DNA of 64,000 nt. Origin: Sphaerisporangium fuscum. GTDB lineage: Bacteria; Actinomycetota; Actinomycetes; Streptosporangiales; Streptosporangiaceae. The translations under genes and the position numbers were made by a program. The notes beneath the pieces are model-generated. The model worked only from the letters and a program-made list of their open reading frames with translations, was not told the DNA's origin and ran no database searches. The stretch is from contig NZ_JAHDTF010000029.1 of NCBI RefSeq assembly GCF_018531465.1, positions 62,001 through 126,000 on the forward strand, given 5' to 3'. Below, piece by piece: positions 44,180-52,305 of this stretch; within the stretch, counting starts at the first letter, position 1; every line of letters begins with the position of its first letter.

Positions 44180-45697
44180 ATGGCTACCTCCTCACCTCGC
44201 AGGGTCGGGGGTCGGACGCTCATCGAGCGCGACCCCGACGGTCTCACGTGGATCTTGCTGGCTCGCGAGTCGGCTAATCGCCCGGAACAGATCGAGCACC
44301 AGCTAAAAGACCTTCGTTCCTTTGTGCATGGAATCGGCGGGAAAGTCTATCGAGAAGTCACGGAACTAGAAGTTTCCTCCTACAAGAAAAAGCGCGTTCG
44401 ACTTCCTGACGGCACCTGGGGATATAGGGTCGTACGCCCGGACTGGGAACAGACGCTAACGACGTTACGGCGCGGATTAGCTAATGCGCTAGCCGTTCCC
44501 GACATCGATCGAGCCACACGAGACCCACGCTTGCTCGAAGATCTCATAGAGGTGGTCGAGCATTACGGCGTATATGTCGCCAGCAGGTCAGGCAATATCG
44601 ATCTGACCACAGACGCCGGTATCGACGCCGCCCGGAATCTGGTGAATCAGCGCAACCAAGAATCCCGGAATACCTCGCGCCGAGTGAACGACGGCCAGCG
44701 TCACGCAGCGCTAGAAGGAAAGAATCACGGGGGACCATACCGGCCTTTTGGTTGGCGGAAAGACCGAGTCAGGCTGAACAAGCGCGAAGCCTCACATATC
44801 AGGAGGGAATTGCCCCGCATCCTTGCAGGCGTCAAGCCGATCACCATCGCGAAGGAATGGAACCAGCGAGGGATCCCTACCGTCACTGGCGCACAATGGC
44901 GCGCAGCGACGGTCCGCAACATATTCACGAATCCGCGAATCTGTGGGTGGCGAACCTACCAAGGAGCAATCCTGCGCAATGAGTCCGGCAACCCCGTCAA
45001 CGGCGTCTGGGAACCTATCCTGACCCCGGACGAATATAATGACGTTCTCGCCGCCTGGATAACGAGCGCCGATAAGCCGCCGTCGAGACTCGGGAGCATA
45101 GGACGCGGCTACCGCACCGTCTACCTTCTTTCACCATTCGTGCGCTGCGGAAAATGTTCCGCACGGATGGTAGGCATAAGACAGCGCGACCGTAACGGAA
45201 AGCTTGTCGAGAAATACCGCTGCCCCTCGAAAGGACAGGGCGGCTGCGGTGGAGTCTTCTGTGTGGCCTCACCCGTAAACGAGTACATCAAGGCACTGGT
45301 CATCGCAGAGCATAAGAAAGTACAACTTCGGAAGATGAAGAATACCCCGCCGTGGCCGAAGACGAAGGAGTTAGCGGACTTGCAAGCACGAATCGATGAC
45401 ATGACGAGAAAGTTCGAGAAGGGAAAAATCAGCGAAAAGCGCTACTGGCCAAGCCTGGAACGAATGGAGAAGGACGAGGCCGTACTACTGCGAGAAAAGC
45501 GTATATACGACGGGCAGCAACAGGCTCGAAAACTCGTATCGACCGATCTCGCCAAGAAGTGGGATGAGCCCGACTTTTCGATGGAACAGAAGCAGGCCGC
45601 AATAGCGCAAACCCTTAGCGCGGTCGTCATCATGTCAGTCGGCAAAGGAAAGAGAACGTTCAACCCCGATGAACGCATCAAGCCGATCTTCCGCTAG
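44180..45697 (+). CDS. int: Large serine recombinase (site-specific integrase)
   Basis: This 505-residue integrase has an N-terminal resolvase domain with catalytic Ser31 in ILLARESANRPEQIEHQL. The recombinase domain carries RRVNDGQRHAALEGKNHGGP and GIPTVTGAQWRAATVRNIFT. A zinc ribbon (VRCGKCSARM...YRCPSKGQGGC) and a coiled coil (KELADLQARIDDMTRKFEKG) follow. It catalyses attP x attB integration through a 2-bp core, GT here. The ATG is 14 nt from the attL arm and has no clear Shine-Dalgarno site. In the integrated state it must therefore be transcribed from the LysR promoter outside the element. Confidence 0.93.
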   Translation: MATSSPRRVGGRTLIERDPDGLTWILLARESANRPEQIEHQLKDLRSFVHGIGGKVYREVTELEVSSYKKKRVRLPDGTWGYRVVRPDWEQTLTTLRRGLANALAVPDIDRATRDPRLLEDLIEVVEHYGVYVASRSGNIDLTTDAGIDAARNLVNQRNQESRNTSRRVNDGQRHAALEGKNHGGPYRPFGWRKDRVRLNKREASHIRRELPRILAGVKPITIAKEWNQRGIPTVTGAQWRAATVRNIFTNPRICGWRTYQGAILRNESGNPVNGVWEPILTPDEYNDVLAAWITSADKPPSRLGSIGRGYRTVYLLSPFVRCGKCSARMVGIRQRDRNGKLVEKYRCPSKGQGGCGGVFCVASPVNEYIKALVIAEHKKVQLRKMKNTPPWPKTKELADLQARIDDMTRKFEKGKISEKRYWPSLERMEKDEAVLLREKRIYDGQQQARKLVSTDLAKKWDEPDFSMEQKQAAIAQTLSAVVIMSVGKGKRTFNPDERIKPIFR

Positions 45698-45735
45698 GGC
45701 GAGCGATCAGCCCACATGAATGCAAGCAAAGCATT

Positions 45736-45768
45736 GACCCGACCTCCAAAACGGGAGATCGGGTCTTT
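45736..45768. terminator. Bidirectional intrinsic terminator between int and the small minus gene
   Basis: GACCCGA (45736-45742) pairs with TCGGGTC (45759-45765) and CTCC pairs with GGAG across one mismatch, with a short A-rich loop, then TTT. It separates the convergent integrase and 45771 genes. Confidence 0.7.
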
Positions 45769-45770
45769 GC

Positions 45771-45887
45771 TTACTCCTCGATGTCCAAACCGTAGATCCG
45801 GGCTACTTCCCTAGCCCATTGCGCCGATCGTTCGGGGGCGTTCTCCAGTTGCTTTCGCGCCCACTCCTCCGGGGTGGGGACTCTCAC
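45771..45887 (-). CDS. Small protein, 38 residues, of actinomycete integrative elements
   Basis: A GTG at 45887 with GGGAGAAG directly upstream opens VRVPTPEEWARKQLENAP, then AREVARIYGLDIEE, ending at TAA 45771. The helical, Trp-containing pattern looks like small orphan proteins encoded in other actinomycete integrative elements. It is a possible recombination directionality factor or transfer accessory only by position and size. Confidence 0.5.
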   Translation of the reverse strand: MRVPTPEEWARKQLENAPERSAQWAREVARIYGLDIEE

Positions 45888-45972
45888 CTTCTCCCTGTGT
45901 TCCCGCTTGCTCCGCTTGGCTTCATTCGTCGGGCATCACCTCCCCTCCGCCTGCATGGTCGCCGTAGGTAAC

Positions 45973-46057
45973 CGTCTCAATGTCTCGTCTCATCTGTGCA
46001 TGCGCGCTTAGGTGCAGACACGCGCGTGAGAGGGTGAGAAATTGAGACGTTGAGACG
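45973..46057. repeat. Inverted pairs of TGAGACG repeats next to traB; candidate clt/TRS transfer site
   Basis: TTGAGACG occurs twice in tandem (46042-46049, 46050-46057), ending one base before the traB stop codon. The complement occurs at 45973-45980 (CGTCTCAA) and 45986-45992 (CGTCTCA). The four units form two inverted pairs around a GC-rich core with GCATGCGCGC. Streptomyces TraB translocases recognise 8-bp repeats at clt with their C-terminal winged helix, so this is a strong positional candidate. Confidence 0.6.
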
Positions 46058-46058
46058 A

Positions 46059-47894
46059 TCACTCAGAGTCAGAATCAGCACATGCGCGCCAGCGTCCTCG
46101 GCTGACTTGTCGGATCCGGCTCTGCTGTTCAAGTTGGTTCAACCGCCGGTAGATGGTGGGGCGACTCATCCCCGTAGCCTCGATCAGATCGGCCAGAGTC
46201 GTCCCGTCTTCGGGTGCGTCTCGCAGCGCTGCCCAGAGAGCCTCTTCGGCGCTCTCTCGCGCGGTCCGGCGGGCATGCCTGCCTTGAGGCTCTTCTCTGT
46301 CCTCCGACTGCGCTGACGGCTCGTGAGAGGCTTCCGGAGCGGCATCTAAGGCAGCGATCGACACGGCGTCCAGGGATGGCCGATGTGATGCGTGGAGGCT
46401 TGCCGCTTCCCGCACTGACTCATCGTCCATGAGGAAGGTACGGGCGCGACGGGGGATGTCGTGCTCAGGTGCGCTGATGAGGAACTTGCCGGGAGCGTTG
46501 AGGCTGTGGCTGTGCCAGCCCGATTTGAGCATGCCCTGACCAAGGATGAGATCGACGTCGCGCCGTTCGCGTACGCGGAAGGAGATCCGTACGTCCATCT
46601 GGGAGCGCACCGCGCCGTGTCCCATGGCTTTCTGGGAGGGGCGTTGTGTCGCGGCCACGAGGGTGACGGCGACGGCGCGTCCGCGTCGGGCGATGGAGTC
46701 GGCGTGCCGTACGGCTTCTGGTGCCTCGTCGACGAGTTCGGCGTACTCGTCGATCAGGATGACCAGCGCAGGGGCGTCCGGGCGCGGATGCCAGACCCTC
46801 AATCCCTGCTGAGCCAGCACATCCGCCCGACCATCGAGAACGGCCACCGCGTCGCGCAACAGTGCTTGGGCTTCTTGAGGGGTGGTCGCGACACGGTCGA
46901 GGCAGGATGCCCACGGGAGGAGTTCCATCCCGCGTTTGAGGTCGATTCCCCAGATGACCACGTCCGGGCAAGCGGACAGGTCGGCAAGGATGACGTTGAC
47001 TCCGCCGCTCTTGCCTGCACCGGCCACGCCTCCAACTAGCGCGTGACGTCGTAGCAGGGAGACCCGCACGGGGCTTCCGTCCTCGAAGAGACCCAGCTTG
47101 ACGGGTTGGGCGATGGAGGTGACCGACGGGCCGGGCCAGACGATCGCGTCCGCGTGCGGGTCAGTCTCGATGACTCGCAGTTCCATGCGGTTGGCTCGCT
47201 CCGGAACCGGCTGCACGCGCACCGCGCCACGTCGTGTCCCTAGGGCAGACTCTAGAGCGGGCAGTTTAGAGACGGCGTCCTCTACCGTCTGGCCGCGCGC
47301 CAGGGCGACCCTGGCGCGGTATCCCCACAGATCTACGATCGCCGATTGGATGCGTGAACCGGTCAGCCCGACGGCTTGCGAGATCTCCGGCCAGGCGGCC
47401 AAGGTCCGCTCTACGCGGACCCTGGCACGCCGCCGGCGGTGTGCCCACCATGGAGTGCCGGCGAGGAATCCCCCGATGGCGAGCACGTGAGGAAGCGGCA
47501 CGGTGAACGGGCCTACGGCTGTGGCTGCTGCCGTCCAACCGCCGATGAGGAGGACCACCGCTGCGGCGTAGCCCCGTTCCACGGGCCGGGTGAGGTTGAC
47601 CCATCGGCCGAAGAAGGCCAGTGCCCACGCGGCCAGAGCGGTGAGGATGAGTACGGTCGGCCACCAGGTGGCGTATGCCGAATGGAGGACTGCGCCGCCT
47701 GTGAGGGTGAGGAGCGCCATGGTGAACGGGGCGAGTTCGGAGCGGTAGCGCCACATCGCCCGAGCGATCGCCACAAAGGCGATGGGCGCGAACTCCATGT
47801 CATCAGTCAGGATCATCATCGGCTCGATGCCGTCCCGGCGGATGCGGCGAGCGTTACGGCGCAAGCGGTGGCGGGAGTGGCGGTGCCTCACCAT
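46059..47894 (-). CDS. traB: TraB/FtsK-like conjugative DNA translocase
   Basis: This 611-residue protein has N-terminal membrane helices (residues about 50-150). The FtsK/SpoIIIE motor carries Walker A GGVAGAGKSGGVNV, Walker B ALVILIDEYAEL and VTLVAATQRPSQKAMG. The C-terminal winged helix is GTTLADLIEATGMSRPTIYR. TraB hexamers move double-stranded DNA between mycelia and bind 8-bp repeats via this last domain. It overlaps the preceding small gene by 7 nt and ends next to the TTGAGACG repeats. Confidence 0.92.
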   Translation of the reverse strand: MVRHRHSRHRLRRNARRIRRDGIEPMMILTDDMEFAPIAFVAIARAMWRYRSELAPFTMALLTLTGGAVLHSAYATWWPTVLILTALAAWALAFFGRWVNLTRPVERGYAAAVVLLIGGWTAAATAVGPFTVPLPHVLAIGGFLAGTPWWAHRRRRARVRVERTLAAWPEISQAVGLTGSRIQSAIVDLWGYRARVALARGQTVEDAVSKLPALESALGTRRGAVRVQPVPERANRMELRVIETDPHADAIVWPGPSVTSIAQPVKLGLFEDGSPVRVSLLRRHALVGGVAGAGKSGGVNVILADLSACPDVVIWGIDLKRGMELLPWASCLDRVATTPQEAQALLRDAVAVLDGRADVLAQQGLRVWHPRPDAPALVILIDEYAELVDEAPEAVRHADSIARRGRAVAVTLVAATQRPSQKAMGHGAVRSQMDVRISFRVRERRDVDLILGQGMLKSGWHSHSLNAPGKFLISAPEHDIPRRARTFLMDDESVREAASLHASHRPSLDAVSIAALDAAPEASHEPSAQSEDREEPQGRHARRTARESAEEALWAALRDAPEDGTTLADLIEATGMSRPTIYRRLNQLEQQSRIRQVSRGRWRACADSDSE

Positions 47895-48235
47895 GCCTCG
47901 TCACCCGGCTTCGGGTTGTCGGCGCGCTGGGCGGTGAGTTCGTCGCGCAGGTAGTACAGCGGATCGGATTCGCCATCGTGGTGAGCGGCCAGGGTCGCGC
48001 GGGCTGCGGCCATCAGGTCGGCGTATCTGCGGCGGTTGCGGGCGAGTTCCGCATGAAGGCGGCTGATCTGGGCGACGAGGGTGAGCGTGTCGTCAAGGGC
48101 GGTGGAAACGTGCTGCCAGATGTCGGCCAGAGTTGGGGTGCTCGAAGAGAAGGCGTTAACGAGCTGGCGTGCGGTGCGGTTGCGGGCGGTGACCTCCTGA
48201 AGAGCCGGGTCGGGATATGGGTTGGTGTAAGGCAC
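47888..48235 (-). CDS. Small helical protein of the transfer operon
   Basis: This 115-residue protein starts at a GTG preceded by AAGGAGTGA. A long helical stretch (ARQLVNAFSSS...LVAQISRLHAELARNRRRYA) suggests a coiled coil. It is coupled to traB by overlap. Such genes often accompany traB and spread (spd) genes in actinomycete elements, but I cannot assign a specific spd family. Confidence 0.65.
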   Translation of the reverse strand: MPYTNPYPDPALQEVTARNRTARQLVNAFSSSTPTLADIWQHVSTALDDTLTLVAQISRLHAELARNRRRYADLMAAARATLAAHHDGESDPLYYLRDELTAQRADNPKPGDEAW

Positions 48236-48267
48236 TAGGCATCACTCCTTAGGTCGGAGACAGGGGG

Positions 48268-48456
48268 TCAGGAGCCGGTAAGCCAGCTCAGTGCGGCGCT
48301 CACGGCGCGACGGATGTCGGGGGCAACGGTGGTGGCGGCCAGGAAGAAGCCGAACAACAGGCACAGGATCGCGTGCCAGAGCCGCAGGCCCAGATAGCGC
48401 CAGGCGATGAACACGACCGCTCCGAGGAGCACTACCAGGGGGATCGACACGGTCAA
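48268..48456 (-). CDS. Small membrane protein (transfer/spread type)
   Basis: This 62-residue protein has two hydrophobic segments (IPLVVLLGAVVFIAWRYLGL and AILCLLFGFFLAATTVA). The start is a TTG at 48456 with AGGAGGTGAG upstream; a GTG two codons later is possible. Small two-helix proteins of this kind are regular members of AICE transfer operons, where Spd proteins support spread in the mycelium. Confidence 0.65.
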   Translation of the reverse strand: MTVSIPLVVLLGAVVFIAWRYLGLRLWHAILCLLFGFFLAATTVAPDIRRAVSAALSWLTGS

Positions 48457-48504
48457 GGGGTCTCACCTCCTCTCGTCTTGTCTCGGATCTCGTGAATCGA
48501 GGCT

Positions 48505-48636
48505 TCATATGCCGTCGTGGTATGCCTTGCGGCGGTGCCAACGAGCGCGGGCGCGGCACTTGCGGCATCGGGCGGTGCCGGGGTCAGTAAGTGCGCCGCA
48601 GGGGCAGCGGTGGCCGAACTGGCGAGGGATGCGCAT
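48505..48636 (-). CDS. Small Cys-rich zinc-ribbon protein, 43 residues
   Basis: ATG at 48636 with GAGGAG upstream opens MRIPRQFGHRCPCGALTD followed by ARCRKCRARARWHRRK, ending at TGA 48505. The CPCG and CRKC pairs form a likely zinc ribbon with a basic tail, suggesting nucleic-acid binding. Similar micro-proteins are common in actinomycete integrative elements. Confidence 0.6.
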   Translation of the reverse strand: MRIPRQFGHRCPCGALTDPGTARCRKCRARARWHRRKAYHDGI

Positions 48637-48648
48637 GGGTTCAACTCC

Positions 48649-48858
48649 TCAGTTGCGGAAGCCGGAGACACTGTCGTCGTGGTTGCGGACGTGTACGCCG
48701 ACGAGACGGCGAGTCGTGCTGTCCATGGAGGTGCGGGGAGGACCGGACAGGCTCATGCGGCGGTCCTGCCTGCGGATGCTGACGGTCAAGGCGATGAACA
48801 TGACCAGCACCACAGCGGCCAGTAACAGGGCGAGAACCACGATGACCAGGTAAGTCAT
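48649..48858 (-). CDS. Small single-span membrane protein
   Basis: This protein of about 69 residues begins MTYLVIVVLALLLAAVVLV, a single membrane helix, followed by a basic cytoplasmic tail (IRRQDRRMSL). The start at 48858 has AGGAAG eight bases upstream; an ATG three codons earlier exists. It is the first gene of the small-protein run leading to traB. Confidence 0.6.
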   Translation of the reverse strand: MTYLVIVVLALLLAAVVLVMFIALTVSIRRQDRRMSLSGPPRTSMDSTTRRLVGVHVRNHDDSVSGFRN

Positions 48859-48933
48859 GGAGATCACTTCCTTGCGCCGTCGGAACCTTGCGAAGCGAAG
48901 GTAGGTTCGGCGGAAGGGGCGGCCCCATCACCA

Positions 48934-48978
48934 GGTGAGATCTTGCGATGAGATCGGCTAGATCATGCGGTGAGATAA
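48934..48978. promoter_or_regulatory. GTGAGAT operator-like repeats upstream of the transfer operon
   Basis: GGTGAGATC (48934-48942), GATGAGATC (48948-48956) and CGGTGAGATAA (48968-48978) form three spaced repeats before the tra-operon first gene. The last matches, at 10 of 11 positions, the complement of TAATCTCACCG in the XRE-TPR promoter (50780-50790). They are likely sites of the element's own regulator. Confidence 0.55.
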
Positions 48979-49013
48979 ATCCCTGGTAGACGCCTTGTTC
49001 TCACACGAGAAAA

Positions 49014-49032
49014 CCCCCGGAAGAGCCGGGGG
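49014..49032 (-). terminator. Intrinsic terminator after the 49113 gene
   Basis: CCCCCGG-AAGAG-CCGGGGG forms a 7-bp GC stem. On the minus strand it is followed by TTTTC, giving a classical rho-independent terminator for the methyltransferase operon. Confidence 0.75.
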
Positions 49033-49112
49033 AAGGAGCGGTAACGCTCTGGCTCTGCCGGGGGCAGTCTGGGGGCGGTGATGCGCCATCACGACGCCAT
49101 GGTGATCTCGGG

Positions 49113-49367
49113 CTACGAGGGGGGCGGGGACTCCTTGTTGAAGAGTTCCAAGAACTCGATGACCTTCTCGCGTGCCCGCTTGTAGGCGGCTTGCTCGGTG
49201 GGAAGCCGTTCGATCTCTTGCGCCCCCTTGGGGCCGGGCAACTTGCAGTGGAGTTCGTACGGGCGAGTGTGCACGTCCAACGTGAAGGCGCGGATTCCGC
49301 CTACCATGCCGTGCTGGAAGGCGGGGATCTTCGGTGACTGTACCCAGGTGATTCGCAACTCAGCCAT
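49113..49367 (-). CDS. Hypothetical protein of the element, 84 residues
   Basis: This small soluble protein starts MAELRITWVQSPKIPAFQHG and contains LHCKLPGPKGAQEIERLP and a C-terminal helix. No family is recognised. It overlaps the preceding gene by 8 nt and is followed by a terminator, so it is the last gene of the DUF574 methyltransferase operon. Confidence 0.65.
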   Translation of the reverse strand: MAELRITWVQSPKIPAFQHGMVGGIRAFTLDVHTRPYELHCKLPGPKGAQEIERLPTEQAAYKRAREKVIEFLELFNKESPPPS

Positions 49368-49761
49368 TGATTGATCTTTTCTCGGCGTCGTCGGCTTGTT
49401 GGTCAGGAACAGGCACGTCAGGGTCTCCCTGGTGCGCTGCGGACGTGGATGGGGCGTGCTCCCTCGCCATGAGTCGGTAGCGGGCGGCTATGCGTTGCGC
49501 TGCCGTACCGGGGACTCCGGCCGGGCACGAGGCATAGATCCTCTGACCTGTCCTCTCCGACCGACGCCCTGTCCACCAGCGGTAATACACGCCGTTGAGA
49601 CTGGGCTCGCACCAGATCACCAGGCCATACCGCATCGACAGTGCTGCGACACGGTCGCCCGGATGAGTTTCGGCGGTGATCCCGTGCTTCTCCAACTCCT
49701 GGCACAGCCGGAGCGCAGCCCGGCTGACGGCAGATCGCCTGATGTCGGTAGCTCCGCTCAC
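49360..49761 (-). CDS. Hypothetical protein of the element, 133 residues
   Basis: The 133-residue frame begins MSGATDIRRSAVSRAALRLC with HGITAETHPGDRVAALSMRY and a VYYRWWTGRRSERTG segment. The C-terminal 35 residues are charged and low-complexity. It overlaps the methyltransferase gene by 4 nt (ATGA). This type of protein is common beside DUF574 and XRE genes in streptomycete chromosomes. Function unknown. Confidence 0.65.
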   Translation of the reverse strand: MSGATDIRRSAVSRAALRLCQELEKHGITAETHPGDRVAALSMRYGLVIWCEPSLNGVYYRWWTGRRSERTGQRIYASCPAGVPGTAAQRIAARYRLMAREHAPSTSAAHQGDPDVPVPDQQADDAEKRSING

Positions 49762-50684
49762 GGCTTACGTCCCACCCCGCCGAGTACCCATACGGGCACG
49801 TCAGGCCAGTCACTGGGGTAGATCGAGTCATGGTCGTCCGGACGCCACTCATTGAGCCGTACCAACCCAGGCTCTACGAGCGTGGTCCCGTTGAAGAACG
49901 GCAAAACGCCATGATGATCACGGAACGCGACGTCAGCGGCGGTGTATGCACCAGCGGCCTCGATCATGGCTGGGGCCGGTTCGACATGGGAGATCGCGAG
50001 GTACGAGCCAGGTGCCAGGGAGTCGGTCAGGGTGCTGACGATCCGGTACGGGTCATGCTCGCCACCATCAGGGAAGAAGTGCAAGATCGCGAACAACAGG
50101 ACCGCGATCGGCTGGGAGAAGTCCAGAAACCGGCTTGCCTCGCCGAGGATCCTGCCGGAGTCCCGTAGGTCGCCATCGATCACGTGTGTGGTGGGCGTGG
50201 TTGCCAGAAGAGCGCGGGCGTGGACCAACACCAAGGGGTCGTTGTCCACGTAGACCACGCGAGCGTCCGCGTTGGCTTCCTGCGCGATCTCGTGAACGTT
50301 CTGCCGTGTCGGCAGACCGGACCCGATGTCCAGAAACTGGCGAACGCCCGCTTCCTTGGCCAGGTAGCGGACTACGCGTCCCAGGAACGTCCTATTGGCA
50401 ACCGCAAGCCGAGGAACGTAGGGAGCGATTGCGATGATCTTCGCAGCCTGCTCGCGATCGGCGCGACAGTGATCCTTGCCGCCCAGGAAGTAGTCATAGA
50501 TACGGGCGATGTTGGGCCGAGAGGGGTCGAAGTGCGGAGCCCTGACCATGTCCGGTTTCGCCTGTTCGACGGAATGTCCGTCACCTCGACGCTTCAAGCC
50601 CATCTCTAGAGCGGCCCTTACCTGACGCAATCTCTCGATTACCTCTCGTGTTGATGCATTCACGAGGAAATCACGGCTTTGCAC
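49758..50684 (-). CDS. SAM-dependent methyltransferase of the DUF574/Methyltransf_19 family
   Basis: This 308-residue protein has the family opening RPNIARIYDYFLGGKDHCRAD. Motif I is QFLDIGSGLPTRQNVHEIAQ, followed by VVYVDNDPLVLVHARAL and LLFAILHFFPD. These actinomycete-specific methyltransferases often sit beside HTH regulators and have no settled substrate. It is divergent from the XRE-TPR regulator and leads a three-gene operon. Confidence 0.88.
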   Translation of the reverse strand: MQSRDFLVNASTREVIERLRQVRAALEMGLKRRGDGHSVEQAKPDMVRAPHFDPSRPNIARIYDYFLGGKDHCRADREQAAKIIAIAPYVPRLAVANRTFLGRVVRYLAKEAGVRQFLDIGSGLPTRQNVHEIAQEANADARVVYVDNDPLVLVHARALLATTPTTHVIDGDLRDSGRILGEASRFLDFSQPIAVLLFAILHFFPDGGEHDPYRIVSTLTDSLAPGSYLAISHVEPAPAMIEAAGAYTAADVAFRDHHGVLPFFNGTTLVEPGLVRLNEWRPDDHDSIYPSDWPDVPVWVLGGVGRKP

Positions 50685-50779
50685 CTCCCTGTGATCCGTG
50701 AGCCGCGTTTCTCACCCAGGTACCGGCTCTGACCTGCGTCTTGCCTTGATGCGAGGTTTCCAAGCAAAGCCGTTCCGGC

Positions 50780-50811
50780 TAATCTCACCGTGATATCTCA
50801 CGATGTGATGG
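50780..50811. promoter_or_regulatory. Operator-like repeats in the XRE/DUF574 divergent promoter
   Basis: TAATCTCACCG (50780-50790) and TATCTCACGATG (50794-50805) are two ATCTCAC repeats about 13 bp apart. They are inverted copies of the GTGAGAT units before the tra operon at 48934-48978. This is a candidate autoregulatory site of the 50869 regulator. Confidence 0.55.
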
Positions 50812-50868
50812 ACTTAGAGGGCCCGAACTTCCTGGCAGACGGGCACACAGAGGAGCGGTACGCGCGCC

Positions 50869-52305
50869 ATGGTGATGGATCAACGAAACATCAGAGAGAT
50901 CCTTGATGCTGTTTTCGCACGTCAGGACATGGACGATGTATGCCGACGGCATGACGTCGGAGGCATCATTCGCATCCTCGGCAAGTTCGGGATCACCCAG
51001 GGGCAGATAGCCAGCCTCACAGGGATCGCCCAGGGACGCATAAGCGAGTACAAGACGGGCAAGCGTATCCCGTCCGCAAAGTCTACATTTGAGGCGTTCG
51101 CCGATGGCTTGGGTATGCCTGCGCACTTACGTCACCATCTGGGGCTTTCGCCAGCGAGTGACGGCAACGGTGCGATTGGCACGCACGTTGTCAGCGGCGA
51201 GTTTCAGATCGCTACAGACACGTTCGACTTGCAACTCTTAGCGGAACAAGTCGGAAAGCAAGGTGACGCGTTGAAACGCCGCGAATTGCTCAGCATGATC
51301 GCTCGACTCGGCGCAACTTCAACTCTCGCCCAGAATGAAGTATGGGAACGACTCTCGTACGCTCTGGCCAAACCCAACGCCATAGACGAAGCGATCGTTC
51401 GGGAAATGGAAGCTCGATCGGCCGGCTTCCATCGACTCGAAGAACTCATGTCGGCTAGCTCCATCTACAAAGGGCTTGCTCTTCACCTCAAAGAGGTGGG
51501 GACGATCCTCAATGGCACAGCCAACGATCCGAAGAACGAGTTAAGACGTCGCCTCATTGTCGTGGCGGCGGAAAGCAGCGTGCTCGCAGGCTGGATCGCT
51601 AGCGACATGGGAAGCCCAACCACAGCACGCAACTTCTACGGCACGGCAGAAAGAGCCGCAAAGGAAGCCGAAGATCCCAGCATCATTTCATGCGTCTACG
51701 CGTACCGTAGCTATATCCCAAGCGCCAAAGGATCACACGGCCGAGCGAGGGCATTGCTGGCAAGTGCTTTGGAAGTACTCCCGCCGTCCGCTTCGCCAGG
51801 AACCATGTCGTGGCTGGCCGCGCGCCATGCGGAAGAGAGCGCGGCTCTCGGCGACAAGGAAACTGCCATTCATTCCTGGGCGCGCGCCGAAGAAGCCTTC
51901 AGCATTTCCGACCCGGAAGAAGACCGGGTATGGACGCGATTCCTCGATCAAGACAGATTTGACTCGTTCCGGATCGCGACCTACTCGCGAATGGGAAGAC
52001 TGACCGAAGCGGAAGAGATAGCCCATTCGGTAATCGCACGTCTTCCCCAGGTGGAAAGAAAGAGAGCGGCAATCATCCTTGCCGATATCGCTACCGCTCA
52101 CCTTGTCCAAGGGTCCATCGACGCGGCAGCGAAGCTAGCAAGAGATGGTCTCGCAGCCGTACGGGAGACCGAATACGCCATGTGGCTCCCCCGCTTCGAG
52201 ATGTTAGCCGAATCGTTGCGACGCTGGCAGACTCAGCCAATGGTCAGAGCATTCTTAGAGGATCTGACTATGACGAAGCGTCAGTTCGCGTCGTCTCAGC
52301 ACTGA
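50869..52305 (+). CDS. XRE-family regulator with TPR-like C-terminal domain
   Basis: This 478-residue protein has an N-terminal HTH (GITQGQIASLTGIAQGRISE, then YKTGKRIPS). A long helical TPR-like region follows, with repeats such as ARNFYGTAERAAKEAEDPSI and AAKLARDGLAAVRETEYAMW. Regulators of this type control actinomycete integrative elements and may sense a peptide or small ligand with the TPR domain. It is divergent from the methyltransferase operon across operator-like repeats shared with the transfer operon. It is the best candidate for the element's master switch. Confidence 0.85.
   Translation: MVMDQRNIREILDAVFARQDMDDVCRRHDVGGIIRILGKFGITQGQIASLTGIAQGRISEYKTGKRIPSAKSTFEAFADGLGMPAHLRHHLGLSPASDGNGAIGTHVVSGEFQIATDTFDLQLLAEQVGKQGDALKRRELLSMIARLGATSTLAQNEVWERLSYALAKPNAIDEAIVREMEARSAGFHRLEELMSASSIYKGLALHLKEVGTILNGTANDPKNELRRRLIVVAAESSVLAGWIASDMGSPTTARNFYGTAERAAKEAEDPSIISCVYAYRSYIPSAKGSHGRARALLASALEVLPPSASPGTMSWLAARHAEESAALGDKETAIHSWARAEEAFSISDPEEDRVWTRFLDQDRFDSFRIATYSRMGRLTEAEEIAHSVIARLPQVERKRAAIILADIATAHLVQGSIDAAAKLARDGLAAVRETEYAMWLPRFEMLAESLRRWQTQPMVRAFLEDLTMTKRQFASSQH

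Noticed and set aside
45973..46057. Treating the TGAGACG repeats as a CRISPR array or replication origin
   Set aside because: The repeats are 7-8 bp with no regular spacers and no cas or rep genes nearby; their place beside traB fits a transfer site better.
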